Of a stretch of 64,000 bases of DNA, positions 10,642-18,715 are shown piece after piece. Location of the stretch: assembly GCA_963743575.1 (NCBI GenBank), contig CAVUQC010000007.1:372001-436000 (forward strand), read 5' to 3'. Each line of letters begins with the position of its first letter. The first letter of the stretch is position 1. A program made the position numbers and the translations under genes. The stretch is from DASUPK01 sp963743575 (GTDB lineage: Bacteria; Actinomycetota; Thermoleophilia; Solirubrobacterales; 70-9). Under the pieces are notes generated by a model. The model had not been told where the DNA came from and did not search any database. It saw only the letters and a program-made list of their open reading frames with translations.

Positions 10642-12306
10642 GTGGGCGTGAAGGCCGCACGGCGACTGATCGAGCTGGCCCAGAGCGAGGGCGTCGACCG
10701 CGTCTTCGGCAACCCGGGCACCACCGAGCTGCCCTTCATGGACGAGCTCGCCAAGGTGCCGGAGTTCCACTACTACCTCGGGCTGCATGAGGGAACCGCG
10801 GTCTCGATGGCCGATGGGTACGCGCGCGCGACCCGGCGACCCGCGTTCCTCAACCTGCACATCGCCGCCGGGCTCGCACATGGGCTCGCGAACATGCTCA
10901 ACGCCAGGAGGGCCCGGACCCCGCTGGTCGTCACCGTCGGCCAACAGGACCGGCGCCACCTCATCCAGGACCCGATGCTGGGCGGGGACCTGCTCGCGCT
11001 GGCGCAGGGCGCCTTCAAGGACGCGGTCGAGGTGGATCAGGTCGAGGACCTGCCGACCCTGATACGCCGCGCCTTCCTCCTCTCGCAGACGGCGCCAACC
11101 GGGCCGGTGATGGTCTCGATCCCCGTCGATGTCCTCGAGGAGGAGCTCGACGAGCCGCTGGCGGAGCGAACCGAGGTCCGGGGGCTCGGCGAGGCCGAGG
11201 GAGCAGATGAGCTGGCCGAGGCCCTGCTCGGCGCGGGCGCCCCCGCGATCGTCGCCGGCGACGGCGTCGGACGGGCGGATGCCGTCGAGGACCTGGTCGC
11301 GCTGGCGGAGGCCCTGGGCGCCACCGTCTTCCACGAGCCCATGTACGACGCCGTCGACTTCCCGGCGACGCATCCACTGTCCGCTGGGATGCTCCCTCCC
11401 GTCGACGCGCTGATCCGGGAGAAGCTCTCGGGGCACGACGTCGTCTTCCTGGTCGGGAGCCACGCCTTCTCGGCCCACTACTACACCGACTCCGTCCCGA
11501 TCCCCGAGCGAACCCAGATCCTCCAGCTCGACGAGGACCGCGCCGAGCTGGGCCGCAACTACCCGGCGCGGATCGCCCTGCACGGCGGCATCGGGCCGAC
11601 GGTGCGGGTGATCACCGAAATCGTCAGCGGCCGCTGCCCGGAGGCCGAGGCACGCATCGAGGCGGCCAAGAATGATCAGGCGGCTCCAGCGAGCGCCCCG
11701 GCATCGAACCGTGAGCGCATGGATCCCGCCGCCGCCGCCGATGCCCTGGTCGCCGGGCTACCGGACGGCACGATCATGCTCGAGGAGGCGATCACCACCG
11801 GGCTGGAGGTCCGGCGCGCCTTCGCCGCCAGCCGTCCCGGCAGCTATCACCACTCCGTCGGCGGGGCGTTGGGCTGGGCACTCGGCGCCGGGATCGGCGT
11901 GAAGATGGCGCGCCCCGACGATCCGGTCGTCTCCGTGGTCGGCGACGGCACGGCGATGTACACGATCCAGGGGCTCTGGTCGGCGGCCCGCTACGACGTG
12001 CCTCTCGTACTGGTCGTGATGAACAACCGCGAGTACGCGGCCTGCAAGCGCGGCATCGACCGCGTCGTCGCCGGCGGAGGCGACAGCTATGTCGGCATGG
12101 ACCTGACCGATCCGGAAATCGACTTCATCGGGCTGGGACGCTCCCTCGGGGTGGAGGCCAGGTCGGCCGGGAGCACGGACGAGCTCTCCGCCACCGTCTC
12201 CGAGGCCCTGGCTTCAGGCGCTCCGACCCTGATCGACGCGGCCATCACCGGCACCCGCAACGAGCCGTCGGGTAAGCCCGCCGAGCACTACGCCGCGGAT
12301 CGCTGA
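10642..12306 (+). CDS. mdlC: ThDP-dependent decarboxylase, benzoylformate decarboxylase-like
   Basis: 554 aa. It has the three-domain ThDP-enzyme layout: N-terminal PYR domain with GNPGTTELPF (about 23-32) and the cofactor-activating Glu50 in LHEG, a middle domain, and a PP domain whose ThDP/Mg motif begins GDGTAMY near residue 434 and ends MNN. Benzoylformate decarboxylase turns arylglyoxylates into aldehydes and CO2. Acetolactate synthases and oxalyl-CoA decarboxylases share the fold, but NPGTTELPF with the HEG motif favours the MdlC group. The GTG at 10642 directly abuts the upstream stop, with a second GTG at 10648; there is no clear SD, so coupled translation is likely. Confidence 0.8.
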   Translation: MGVKAARRLIELAQSEGVDRVFGNPGTTELPFMDELAKVPEFHYYLGLHEGTAVSMADGYARATRRPAFLNLHIAAGLAHGLANMLNARRARTPLVVTVGQQDRRHLIQDPMLGGDLLALAQGAFKDAVEVDQVEDLPTLIRRAFLLSQTAPTGPVMVSIPVDVLEEELDEPLAERTEVRGLGEAEGADELAEALLGAGAPAIVAGDGVGRADAVEDLVALAEALGATVFHEPMYDAVDFPATHPLSAGMLPPVDALIREKLSGHDVVFLVGSHAFSAHYYTDSVPIPERTQILQLDEDRAELGRNYPARIALHGGIGPTVRVITEIVSGRCPEAEARIEAAKNDQAAPASAPASNRERMDPAAAADALVAGLPDGTIMLEEAITTGLEVRRAFAASRPGSYHHSVGGALGWALGAGIGVKMARPDDPVVSVVGDGTAMYTIQGLWSAARYDVPLVLVVMNNREYAACKRGIDRVVAGGGDSYVGMDLTDPEIDFIGLGRSLGVEARSAGSTDELSATVSEALASGAPTLIDAAITGTRNEPSGKPAEHYAADR

Positions 12307-12349
12307 AGGCGTTCCAAAGGCCAGTGAAATCCCTAGGCGACGGGCCCTT

Positions 12350-12943
12350 TCAGTCCAGCGTCCCGCCGTCCAACCAGCCGGCTCCGCGGGCATAGAGACG
12401 CTCCACCTCGGGGCCGACCAGTCCCGGCATGTCGCGCTTCACGTCATAGCCGATCCGGGTCTGCAGGTAGGCCAGGTGCCGGTAACCCTCCGGAAAGCGC
12501 TCCAGCAGCTCGGCGTCGAGGCTGAGAGCCGCGGCGGGGTCCACCGGGTCGATCCGGTCCTTCTCGTAGATCGGCTGCCGGAGCACCAGGCCCCAGCGTC
12601 CCTCGCGGCTCTCCAGGAAGTCGTAGAAGCGGCCGGTGCAGACCACGTCGCAGAGCACGCCATCCACCTCGGCCCGCTGCGAGATCGTCATCTTCGTCTG
12701 CGCCACGGCCCGGTTACCGGCGACGTCGATCGAGCTGCCACCGAGGAAATGGAGGATTCGTACGCCGCGCTCGAAGCCCTCCTGGTTGGCGCGGATGAAC
12801 TCCTCATACGGCCCCTGCCACCAGGTCGCCATCATCCGGCCCTCGGGATGCCAAACGGTTCGGAAACGGTCCCAGTCGAGTGAGTCGCGCCAGAGCGCCC
12901 AACTCTCGATCAGGTCGCGGATTTCCTCTTGATCGCTTGCCAT
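12350..12943 (-). CDS. SnoaL-like/NTF2-fold protein
   Basis: 197 aa. It opens SDQEEIRDLIESWALWRDSLDW, then WHPEGRMMATWWQGP and a GRFYDFLE segment, typical of the SnoaL_4 NTF2-like cone fold used by small isomerases, dehydratases and ring-hydroxylating dioxygenase beta subunits. No partner alpha subunit is nearby, so the function is open. It is divergent from the hydroxyquinol dioxygenase gene (53 bases between starts), which suggests shared regulation. On its strand TAGGAT lies 18 bases before the ATG and could be the -10. A homologous role in handling a chlorinated or hydroxylated aromatic intermediate is only a guess. Confidence 0.7.
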   Translation of the reverse strand: MASDQEEIRDLIESWALWRDSLDWDRFRTVWHPEGRMMATWWQGPYEEFIRANQEGFERGVRILHFLGGSSIDVAGNRAVAQTKMTISQRAEVDGVLCDVVCTGRFYDFLESREGRWGLVLRQPIYEKDRIDPVDPAAALSLDAELLERFPEGYRHLAYLQTRIGYDVKRDMPGLVGPEVERLYARGAGWLDGGTLD

Positions 12944-12996
12944 CGATTGGTGCGGGCCGCCATCCTATGCGTCCAAATGGCGAACGGAGGCAGTGG

Positions 12997-13893
12997 ATGA
13001 CTGAGGAGGGCACGCCCGCAAGGCACCGGGCACGCGCCGATCTTCGAGACGACGATCTCACCAAGGCCGTCACGGCCAGCTTCGACGGCTCGGGGGAGGA
13101 GCGCTACCGCGAGCTGATGCAGAGCCTGGTCAGGCATGTGCACGCCTACATCACGCAGGTCGGGCTGACCGAGCAGGAGTGGGCGGACGGAATCGACTTC
13201 CTGACCCGGACGGGGCACATCACCGACGAGCGGCGCCAGGAGTTCATCCTGCTCTCCGACGTCCTCGGCGCCTCGATGCTCGTGATCGGGATCAATCACC
13301 CTGCCGGGACTCAGGCCACGGAGTCGACGGTCTTCGGCCCGTTCTTCGTCGATGGGTCCCCGAGGATCGAGAACGGCGACGACATTGCCGCCGGCGCACC
13401 CGGGAAGCCGTGCTACATGGAGGGCCGGATCCTCTCGGAGGCCGGAGACCCGATTCCGGGAGCGCGCCTCGAGGTCTGGTTGGCCGATGACGAAGGCCTC
13501 TACGACGTCCAGTACGACGGCGACCAGGTGCGCAATCGGGGTCACCTGTTCGCCGACGACGAGGGGCGCTTCAGCTTCTGGGCCGTGCTGCCCCAGGCTT
13601 ATCCGATTCCCGACGACGGCCCTGTCGGCGAGCTCCTGAAGGCGGCCGGTCGTCACCCGATGCGGCCGGCCCACGTCCACTTCATGGCGGAGGCGGAGGG
13701 CTACGAGTCCCTGACGACCCACGTCTTCGCCGCCGGCGACGAATACCTCGACTCGGACGCCGTGTTCGGGGTCAAGAGCTCTCTGGTCGCCGCGTTCTCC
13801 GCGCACGATCCGGGCACGGGCCCGGCTCCCGATGACCGGGGCGAGCGCTACTACGCCATGAGCTACGACCTGGTGCTGAAGCCGCTGGCCTAG
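12997..13893 (+). CDS. Intradiol ring-cleavage dioxygenase, hydroxyquinol 1,2-dioxygenase type
   Basis: 298 aa from ATG 12997 with GGAGG 8 bases upstream. An N-terminal helical dimerisation domain (1-about 110) precedes the beta-sandwich. The four Fe(III) ligands are visible: Tyr169 (GLYDVQ), Tyr202 (QAYPIP), His226 and His228 (RPAHVHF). The YPIPDDGPVG and HPMRPAHVHF blocks fit hydroxyquinol 1,2-dioxygenases (benzene-1,2,4-triol to maleylacetate) better than catechol 1,2-dioxygenases. No maleylacetate reductase is in the window, so the product must be handled elsewhere or the substrate differs. Confidence 0.85.
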   Translation: MTEEGTPARHRARADLRDDDLTKAVTASFDGSGEERYRELMQSLVRHVHAYITQVGLTEQEWADGIDFLTRTGHITDERRQEFILLSDVLGASMLVIGINHPAGTQATESTVFGPFFVDGSPRIENGDDIAAGAPGKPCYMEGRILSEAGDPIPGARLEVWLADDEGLYDVQYDGDQVRNRGHLFADDEGRFSFWAVLPQAYPIPDDGPVGELLKAAGRHPMRPAHVHFMAEAEGYESLTTHVFAAGDEYLDSDAVFGVKSSLVAAFSAHDPGTGPAPDDRGERYYAMSYDLVLKPLA

Positions 13894-13894
13894 G

Positions 13895-13913
13895 CCTCGC
13901 TAGCGGAGCGAGG
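13895..13913. terminator. Hairpin between converging genes
   Basis: CCTCGCT (13895-13901) pairs perfectly with AGCGAGG (13907-13913) around a 5-base loop. It begins just after the dioxygenase stop and overlaps the stop of the opposing aldehyde dehydrogenase. No U-tract follows, so it may act as a bidirectional stall or 3'-end stabiliser rather than a classic intrinsic terminator. Confidence 0.45.
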
Positions 13914-15366
13914 TCCAGACGCTCTTCTTCTCGGTGTAGAGCTCGATCGCGTCCTTGCCCATCTCGCGGCCCCAACCACTGGACTTGAAGCCGCCCCAGG
14001 GGGCGACGGCGTCGACGGGGTTCGGCATGTTGACCCAGATCGTGCCGGCCCTGATCCCCGCGGCGAGGCGGTGGGCCCGGGCGACATCCCGGGTCCAGAC
14101 GGACGCACCGAGGCCGTACTCGGTGTCGTTGGCGCGGGCGATCAGCTCGTCCTCGGACTCGTAGGACAGGATCGAGATCACCGGCCCGAAGATCTCCTCA
14201 CGTGCGATCTTCATCTCGTCGGACACGCCGCTGAAGACAGTCGGCCTGTAGAAGAACCCCGAGGCCAGCTCGCCGTCGCCGCGCTCGCCGCCGGTCACCA
14301 GGTCCGCCCCCTCCTCCTTGCCCGACCTGACATAGCTGTCGACGCGGTTCAGGTGCTCCTCGCTGATCAGCGGCCCGAGCTCGGTCGACTCATCGATCCC
14401 GGGGCCGATCTTCATTCCCTCAGAGGCGGCCGCCGCCTTCTCGGCGAACTCGTCAGCGCGCTTCGCGTCCACGAAGAAGCGCGCGTAGGCGACGCAGACC
14501 TGGCCGGCATTGAGGAAGGCGCCCTGCAGGTTGCCCCCGACGGCCGCGTCGATGTCGGCGTCGTCGAGGATCACCGTCGGAGCCTTGCCGCCGAGCTCGA
14601 GGCTGACGCGCTTCAGGTTGCCGGCCGAGGCACGGACGATCTCGCGGCCGACCTCGGTCGAACCGGTGAAGGAGATCTTGTCGACGCCGTTGTGGCCCGA
14701 CAGCGCCTGCCCGACGGCGGGGCCACCAGTGACCACGTTGACCACGCCGTCGGGGATCCCCGCTTCCTGGATCAGCTCGGCCAGCCGGAGCGTCGTGAGG
14801 GAGGCCTCCTCCGCCGGCTTCACGACGGCGGTGTTGCCGCAGGCGAGCGCGGGGGCGATCTTCCAGCTCGCGATGTTCGTCGGGAAGTTCCAGGGGATGA
14901 TCAGCGCGCAGACGCCGATCGGCTCACGCAGCGTGTAGTGAAAGACACCCGGGATCGAGATCGGCGGGGTCTCGCCCTCGATCTTCGTGACCCAGCCGGC
15001 GTAGTAGCGGAAGTGCTCAGCCACACCGGGGATGGAGATCTTCGAGACGGTGATCGGCTTGCCTTGATCGCGGGTCTCGAGCTCGACCAGCTCGGCCATG
15101 TTCTCGTCGACCAGCTCGCCGACTCGCCAGAGCAGCTTGGCGCGGGCGGCGGCCGGCAGGCCGCGCCACTCATCGGACTCGAAGGCCGCGCGGGCGGCGT
15201 CCACGGCCGCCTCAACGTCCTTTGCCGTCCCCTCGGGAACGGTCGCGTGCGGTTCCCCGGTCGCCGGATCCAGGCTCTCGAATGTTTTGCCGTCCGATGA
15301 CCCCTGCCAGGAGCCCCCGATCAGCATCTGCTTCTCGTCCACGTTGCTCTTTGTCGCCGTCGCCAT
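13900..15366 (-). CDS. Aldehyde dehydrogenase (betaine/phenylacetaldehyde dehydrogenase type)
   Basis: 488 aa from ATG 15366, preceded by AAGGAG at 8 bases. Asn160 (IIPWNFP), FTGS at about 233, Glu258 (LELGGKAP) and Cys291 (GQVCVA) are all present, and it ends with the usual WGREMGKDAIELYTE block. It resembles general ALDH class 1/2-like enzymes acting on aromatic or amino aldehydes. It is the last gene of the 16-gene operon and sits 31 bases after a GMC oxidoreductase. The pair would convert an alcohol to an aldehyde and then to an acid that feeds the ring-cleavage genes upstream. Confidence 0.87.
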   Translation of the reverse strand: MATATKSNVDEKQMLIGGSWQGSSDGKTFESLDPATGEPHATVPEGTAKDVEAAVDAARAAFESDEWRGLPAAARAKLLWRVGELVDENMAELVELETRDQGKPITVSKISIPGVAEHFRYYAGWVTKIEGETPPISIPGVFHYTLREPIGVCALIIPWNFPTNIASWKIAPALACGNTAVVKPAEEASLTTLRLAELIQEAGIPDGVVNVVTGGPAVGQALSGHNGVDKISFTGSTEVGREIVRASAGNLKRVSLELGGKAPTVILDDADIDAAVGGNLQGAFLNAGQVCVAYARFFVDAKRADEFAEKAAAASEGMKIGPGIDESTELGPLISEEHLNRVDSYVRSGKEEGADLVTGGERGDGELASGFFYRPTVFSGVSDEMKIAREEIFGPVISILSYESEDELIARANDTEYGLGASVWTRDVARAHRLAAGIRAGTIWVNMPNPVDAVAPWGGFKSSGWGREMGKDAIELYTEKKSVWTSLR

Positions 15367-15397
15367 CTGGTGGCTCCTTCCAGTTGAAATTCGTTCT

Positions 15398-17317
15398 CTA
15401 GCTCAGCTTCGCCGCCATGCCGCGCGCAATGCGATGGGCCGTGGCCTCGATGGTGATCATCGGGTTCACCCCGAGCGCCGTGGGGAGCACGGCGCCGTCG
15501 ACCACGAAGAGGTTCTTTGCGTTCCAGGCCTCGCCGGTCGGGTCGCAGACCGTCGTCTGTCGGTCAGCGCCCATGTGGGCGGTGCCCATCAGGTGGAACG
15601 AGCCGAGGGTGACCTGCGCCGGTCCCCAGCCGTAGTCGTCTGCCGCCCGGAGCATCTCCTCCCGTCCGCCGTCGCCCGGGTCGTAGGAGATCCAGCCGGC
15701 GTGCGAGGTGTAGATCCGCCGGGCGCCACCCGCCTCGAGGACCTGCGACATCCCGTCGAGGCCCTTGCGCATCACATCGCGGTCGAAGTCCGAGAGGTTC
15801 CAGACCGGAGCGGGCAGGCCGTCCTTGCCGACCACGACCTCGCCGGCGTCGCGCGCCCGCTGTAGGGCTCCGAAGCCGCCCGTGTAGCGCAGGCTCTGCA
15901 TGAGCTCGGAGTGCTCACTCGCCCCTCGCCAGGGGGCGAAGACCGCGAGGTCCGAGGGATGCGCCGATGCGTGCATGTACTTGACGCCGTAGCCCTCGCC
16001 CATGTCCAGGAACTCGTCGCAGAAGGTCGACCCGAAGACGCCGGTCCAGGGCAGCACCTCCTCCTCGAACATCGCCCAGACCAGCAGCACCGGGTGGATC
16101 ATCAGGTTCTTGCCGACGTTCGGGTTGTCGAGTCCCGAGCGAACGAGCAGCGCCGGTGTGTTGATCGCGCCGGCGGCGGCGGCGACGGCCCGGGCGCGAA
16201 CCGTGAGCTTATGGCCGTCGGCGGTGGTGGCCTCGATGCCCCGCGCCTCGCCTCCCTCGATCAACACCTTCTCGACCGGGGCGTTGACCACCATCCGGGC
16301 GCCCGCGTCGTAGGCGTCCTGGAGCCAGGTGACCATCGTCGACTGCTTGGCGCCGATCGGACAGCCGTAATGGCACTGGCCACAGATGTCCTCCCGGCAG
16401 CCGACGGCGTTCCGCTGCATCACCTGGGAGTCCCAGCCGAGCTTGGCGAGGCCCTCGCGGAAGCGCTCGTCGCGGAGCGAGGGCATGCTGTTCTCGGAGT
16501 TGACGTGGAGACGCTCCCAGACGGCATCGAGGCTGTCGTCGAAGTCCTCCCCCATCCAATCGGATAGGCCGAAGCGGTCCCGCCAGTCCTCGCGGACATG
16601 GTCCGGTGGGCGGAAGCACCAGGTGTAGTTGACCGTGGTGCCGCCGCCGAGGCAGAAGCCGGCGAGCAGCCCCATGCTCTGGTCGGGCGTCGGCACGCCT
16701 CCGCCGCCCAGGTAGAGCCGCACGTAACCGTCGAGCTCGGCGCCGTCGAAGTCCTCCTCGCTGAAGTAGCCACCCGCTTCGACCACCACGACATCGAGGC
16801 CGGCCTGGGCGAGCACCGCGGCCGCCGTTCCGCCTCCTGCGCCCGAGCCGACCACGACCACGTCGCAGTCGAGCTCGGTGTCCTCGCCGATCGACAGCGG
16901 CTCGATCCTCTTCTTCGGGGCGTCGGGGAGCTTCCCGTGCGGGCCTGGGTAGCCGATCGCCTCGTCGACGGGATTGGGGCCCTCGCCCTGCCAGGGCAGC
17001 GAGTAGTACATGACCATGGTCAGCTTGCGCAGGGCCTGGAAGGCGGCCCGGCGTGTGACGTCGTCGGAGTCGCACCAGGACAGCAGGGTCTGCTCGCGCT
17101 CCGCTCGCGGGAGCGCCGCGAACCCGGAGTCCCACCCCTCGATCAGGCCGGCGAACCCGTCGCGGGCGTCGGCGCTCGGATTGGAACCCATCGCCCCCAG
17201 GATCACGTCGGGGACATGCAGGTCGGTCGCCGATGGGAGACCGTTCTCTCCCGGCACGAAGGTGTCGCAGATCGCGTCGAGGCTTGCCCGCGCGTCCTTG
17301 CTGAGCTCGATCGTCAC
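15398..17317 (-). CDS. GMC-family FAD oxidoreductase with fused N-terminal helical domain
   Basis: 639 aa from GTG 17317, with AAGGAGGAG directly upstream. Residues 1 to about 150 form an alpha-helical region (LDAICDTFVPG...) like the gluconate 2-dehydrogenase subunit 3 or long-chain alcohol oxidase N-terminus. The FAD domain follows (VVVVGSGAGGGTAAAV near 175), and a cysteine cluster CREDICGQCHYGCP lies near 325. The C-terminal GMC domain ends with TALGVNPMITIEATA. Such enzymes oxidise primary alcohols to aldehydes. At 49690-51569 the same two parts are encoded by separate overlapping genes. The next gene, an aldehyde dehydrogenase, would take the product. The electron acceptor is unknown. 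Confidence 0.83.
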   Translation of the reverse strand: MTIELSKDARASLDAICDTFVPGENGLPSATDLHVPDVILGAMGSNPSADARDGFAGLIEGWDSGFAALPRAEREQTLLSWCDSDDVTRRAAFQALRKLTMVMYYSLPWQGEGPNPVDEAIGYPGPHGKLPDAPKKRIEPLSIGEDTELDCDVVVVGSGAGGGTAAAVLAQAGLDVVVVEAGGYFSEEDFDGAELDGYVRLYLGGGGVPTPDQSMGLLAGFCLGGGTTVNYTWCFRPPDHVREDWRDRFGLSDWMGEDFDDSLDAVWERLHVNSENSMPSLRDERFREGLAKLGWDSQVMQRNAVGCREDICGQCHYGCPIGAKQSTMVTWLQDAYDAGARMVVNAPVEKVLIEGGEARGIEATTADGHKLTVRARAVAAAAGAINTPALLVRSGLDNPNVGKNLMIHPVLLVWAMFEEEVLPWTGVFGSTFCDEFLDMGEGYGVKYMHASAHPSDLAVFAPWRGASEHSELMQSLRYTGGFGALQRARDAGEVVVGKDGLPAPVWNLSDFDRDVMRKGLDGMSQVLEAGGARRIYTSHAGWISYDPGDGGREEMLRAADDYGWGPAQVTLGSFHLMGTAHMGADRQTTVCDPTGEAWNAKNLFVVDGAVLPTALGVNPMITIEATAHRIARGMAAKLS

Positions 17318-17330
17318 TCTCTCCTCCTTC

Positions 17331-17963
17331 TCACTCGAACCTCTTCCGCAGGTTGTAGAGGTCATACGAAAGTACGCCGGACTGGAACTGCTCGCGCTTT
17401 TTGCGCTCGGTCTCCGCGCGCTCCCTGGACGCCTCCAGGACATCGCCGATCCGCTCGCGCCCTACCACCACTGCCCCGTCCGAGTCGAGAACCACGGCAT
17501 CGCCTGGCTCGACGTGTGCCCCGCCCATCTCGACCGGCTCGTCGATCGTGCCGGCCTCTTCCCGCTTGGCGCCCTGGACCCTGATCCAGCGCGCCCAGAC
17601 CGGCAGGCCGAGCTCGCGCAGATCGTCGGTGTCGCGAACCGCAGCGTCGATCAGCACCGCGGCCGCTTTCTTGACCTGTGCCTGGGTCGCGAGCAGCTCA
17701 CCGAGCAGGGCGACCGGCTCGGGCGAGGGCATGGTGAGGACGAGCACGTCGCCTGCCTCCAGCCGGTCGATCGCAACGTGGGCCATGAGGATGTCGTCCT
17801 GCGCACAGCGGACCGTCCGGGCGGGGCCGGCCCCACGCGAACCGGGGATCACCTGGTGGAGGTCCAGGTCGATCAGGCCCTCGCGCCCGGAGGCCTCGAA
17901 CACCGTCGCCGAGCCGAGCTCGCTGAGCTCCGCGTAGGCGGAGGGGTCCGGATCGGCGCTCAC
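17331..17963 (-). CDS. galC: RraA-type 4-carboxy-4-hydroxy-2-oxoadipate aldolase / oxaloacetate decarboxylase
   Basis: 210 aa. It belongs to the RraA/HMG-aldolase family: N-terminal LGSATVFEASG, a glycine-rich phosphate/carboxylate-binding part, then VLIDAAVRDTDDLRELGLPVWAR (the G/A-x3-D-R-D region that binds the divalent metal and carboxylates). GalC/LigK cleaves 4-carboxy-4-hydroxy-2-oxoadipate to pyruvate and oxaloacetate, the last step of protocatechuate 4,5- or gallate cleavage. The GTG start overlaps the stop of galB (GTGA), which strongly supports a joint role. RraA (the RNase E regulator) is the alternative for an isolated family member; context rules for the aldolase. Confidence 0.82.
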   Translation of the reverse strand: MSADPDPSAYAELSELGSATVFEASGREGLIDLDLHQVIPGSRGAGPARTVRCAQDDILMAHVAIDRLEAGDVLVLTMPSPEPVALLGELLATQAQVKKAAAVLIDAAVRDTDDLRELGLPVWARWIRVQGAKREEAGTIDEPVEMGGAHVEPGDAVVLDSDGAVVVGRERIGDVLEASRERAETERKKREQFQSGVLSYDLYNLRKRFE

Positions 17964-18715
17964 AGCTCGGCGACCGCGTTCGGCACCACACGCATGAAGG
18001 CCTCCGCCTGGCGGATCTCGGAGTCGCCCGAGACCCGGCGGGCGTGGTTGCCGCGCTGCTCGGCACGCTGGGCGTAGTAGGTCTGCAGGTACCCCTGCGA
18101 GCTCATCTCGGCCATTGCCGCCACCTTCTTCTCGAACACAGGCGTGATGTCGAGGAAGACGCTCGGGGTGAAGTTGCAGAGCTCGGGCTGGTGCGGCTCG
18201 AAGAGGAAGAAGCGGGGCGGCTTGATCGTGGGGAACGCGCTCGCCACCCCGGCGCCAGCGGCCAGCGCCCGGGCGCGCTCAACAGCGTGAAAGGCGACGG
18301 GGTGGTCGGGGTTGAACGGGTCGCGGTCGGTGTGGGTGAGGAGGACGTCGGGGGCGAGCTCGCGCATCGCATCGACCAGCTGCTCGAGCCCCTCCCCGGC
18401 CACCTCCAGCGGATAGTCGCCGAGGTCGAAACAGCGGAAGTCCGCGCCCAGTGCGTTCGCGGCGGCCTCCGCCTCCGCGTGGCGGATCTTCTTCACGTTC
18501 TCGATCGTCTGGCCCTCCTCCTTCCAGAGCTCCCCCGACTCACCCTTCTCTCCATAGGAGAGGGCGATCACGCTGGCGGTGCCGCCTCGCTCGGCGGCCA
18601 GGGCGAGCGCGCCGCCGGCGCGCCAGAGGAAGTCCGCGGCGTGGGCGCCGACCGCCACTACGCGAGGGCGCTCCGCAGCCGAAGGCGAGGAGCGACCCGT
18701 TTCGTGCCGGCTCAC
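17960..18715 (-). CDS. galB: PIG-L family 4-oxalomesaconate hydratase
   Basis: 251 aa. It is a LmbE/PIG-L fold protein. The family metal motif AHxxD appears as GAHAADFLW (about residue 24) and the second histidine site as NPDHPVAFHA (about 140). The ADFLWRAGGA variant is the one I associate with GalB of Pseudomonas putida, which hydrates 4-oxalomesaconate to 4-carboxy-4-hydroxy-2-oxoadipate, rather than with GlcNAc-PI or mycothiol deacetylases. The GTG start overlaps the stop of the DUF6282 gene and its own stop overlaps galC. A sugar deacetylase is the alternative, but the location between an extradiol dioxygenase and the aldolase argues against it. Confidence 0.82.
   Translation of the reverse strand: MSRHETGRSSPSAAERPRVVAVGAHAADFLWRAGGALALAAERGGTASVIALSYGEKGESGELWKEEGQTIENVKKIRHAEAEAAANALGADFRCFDLGDYPLEVAGEGLEQLVDAMRELAPDVLLTHTDRDPFNPDHPVAFHAVERARALAAGAGVASAFPTIKPPRFFLFEPHQPELCNFTPSVFLDITPVFEKKVAAMAEMSSQGYLQTYYAQRAEQRGNHARRVSGDSEIRQAEAFMRVVPNAVAEL

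Noticed and set aside
9271..11583. 770-codon open frame on the minus strand
   Set aside because: Lies opposite two well-supported enzymes (aldehyde dehydrogenase and decarboxylase) whose active-site motifs are intact.
17331..17963. RraA (ribonuclease E inhibitor) as product of the RraA-fold gene
   Set aside because: Its start overlaps a GalB-type hydratase gene in a ring-cleavage operon, which fits the aldolase branch of the family.
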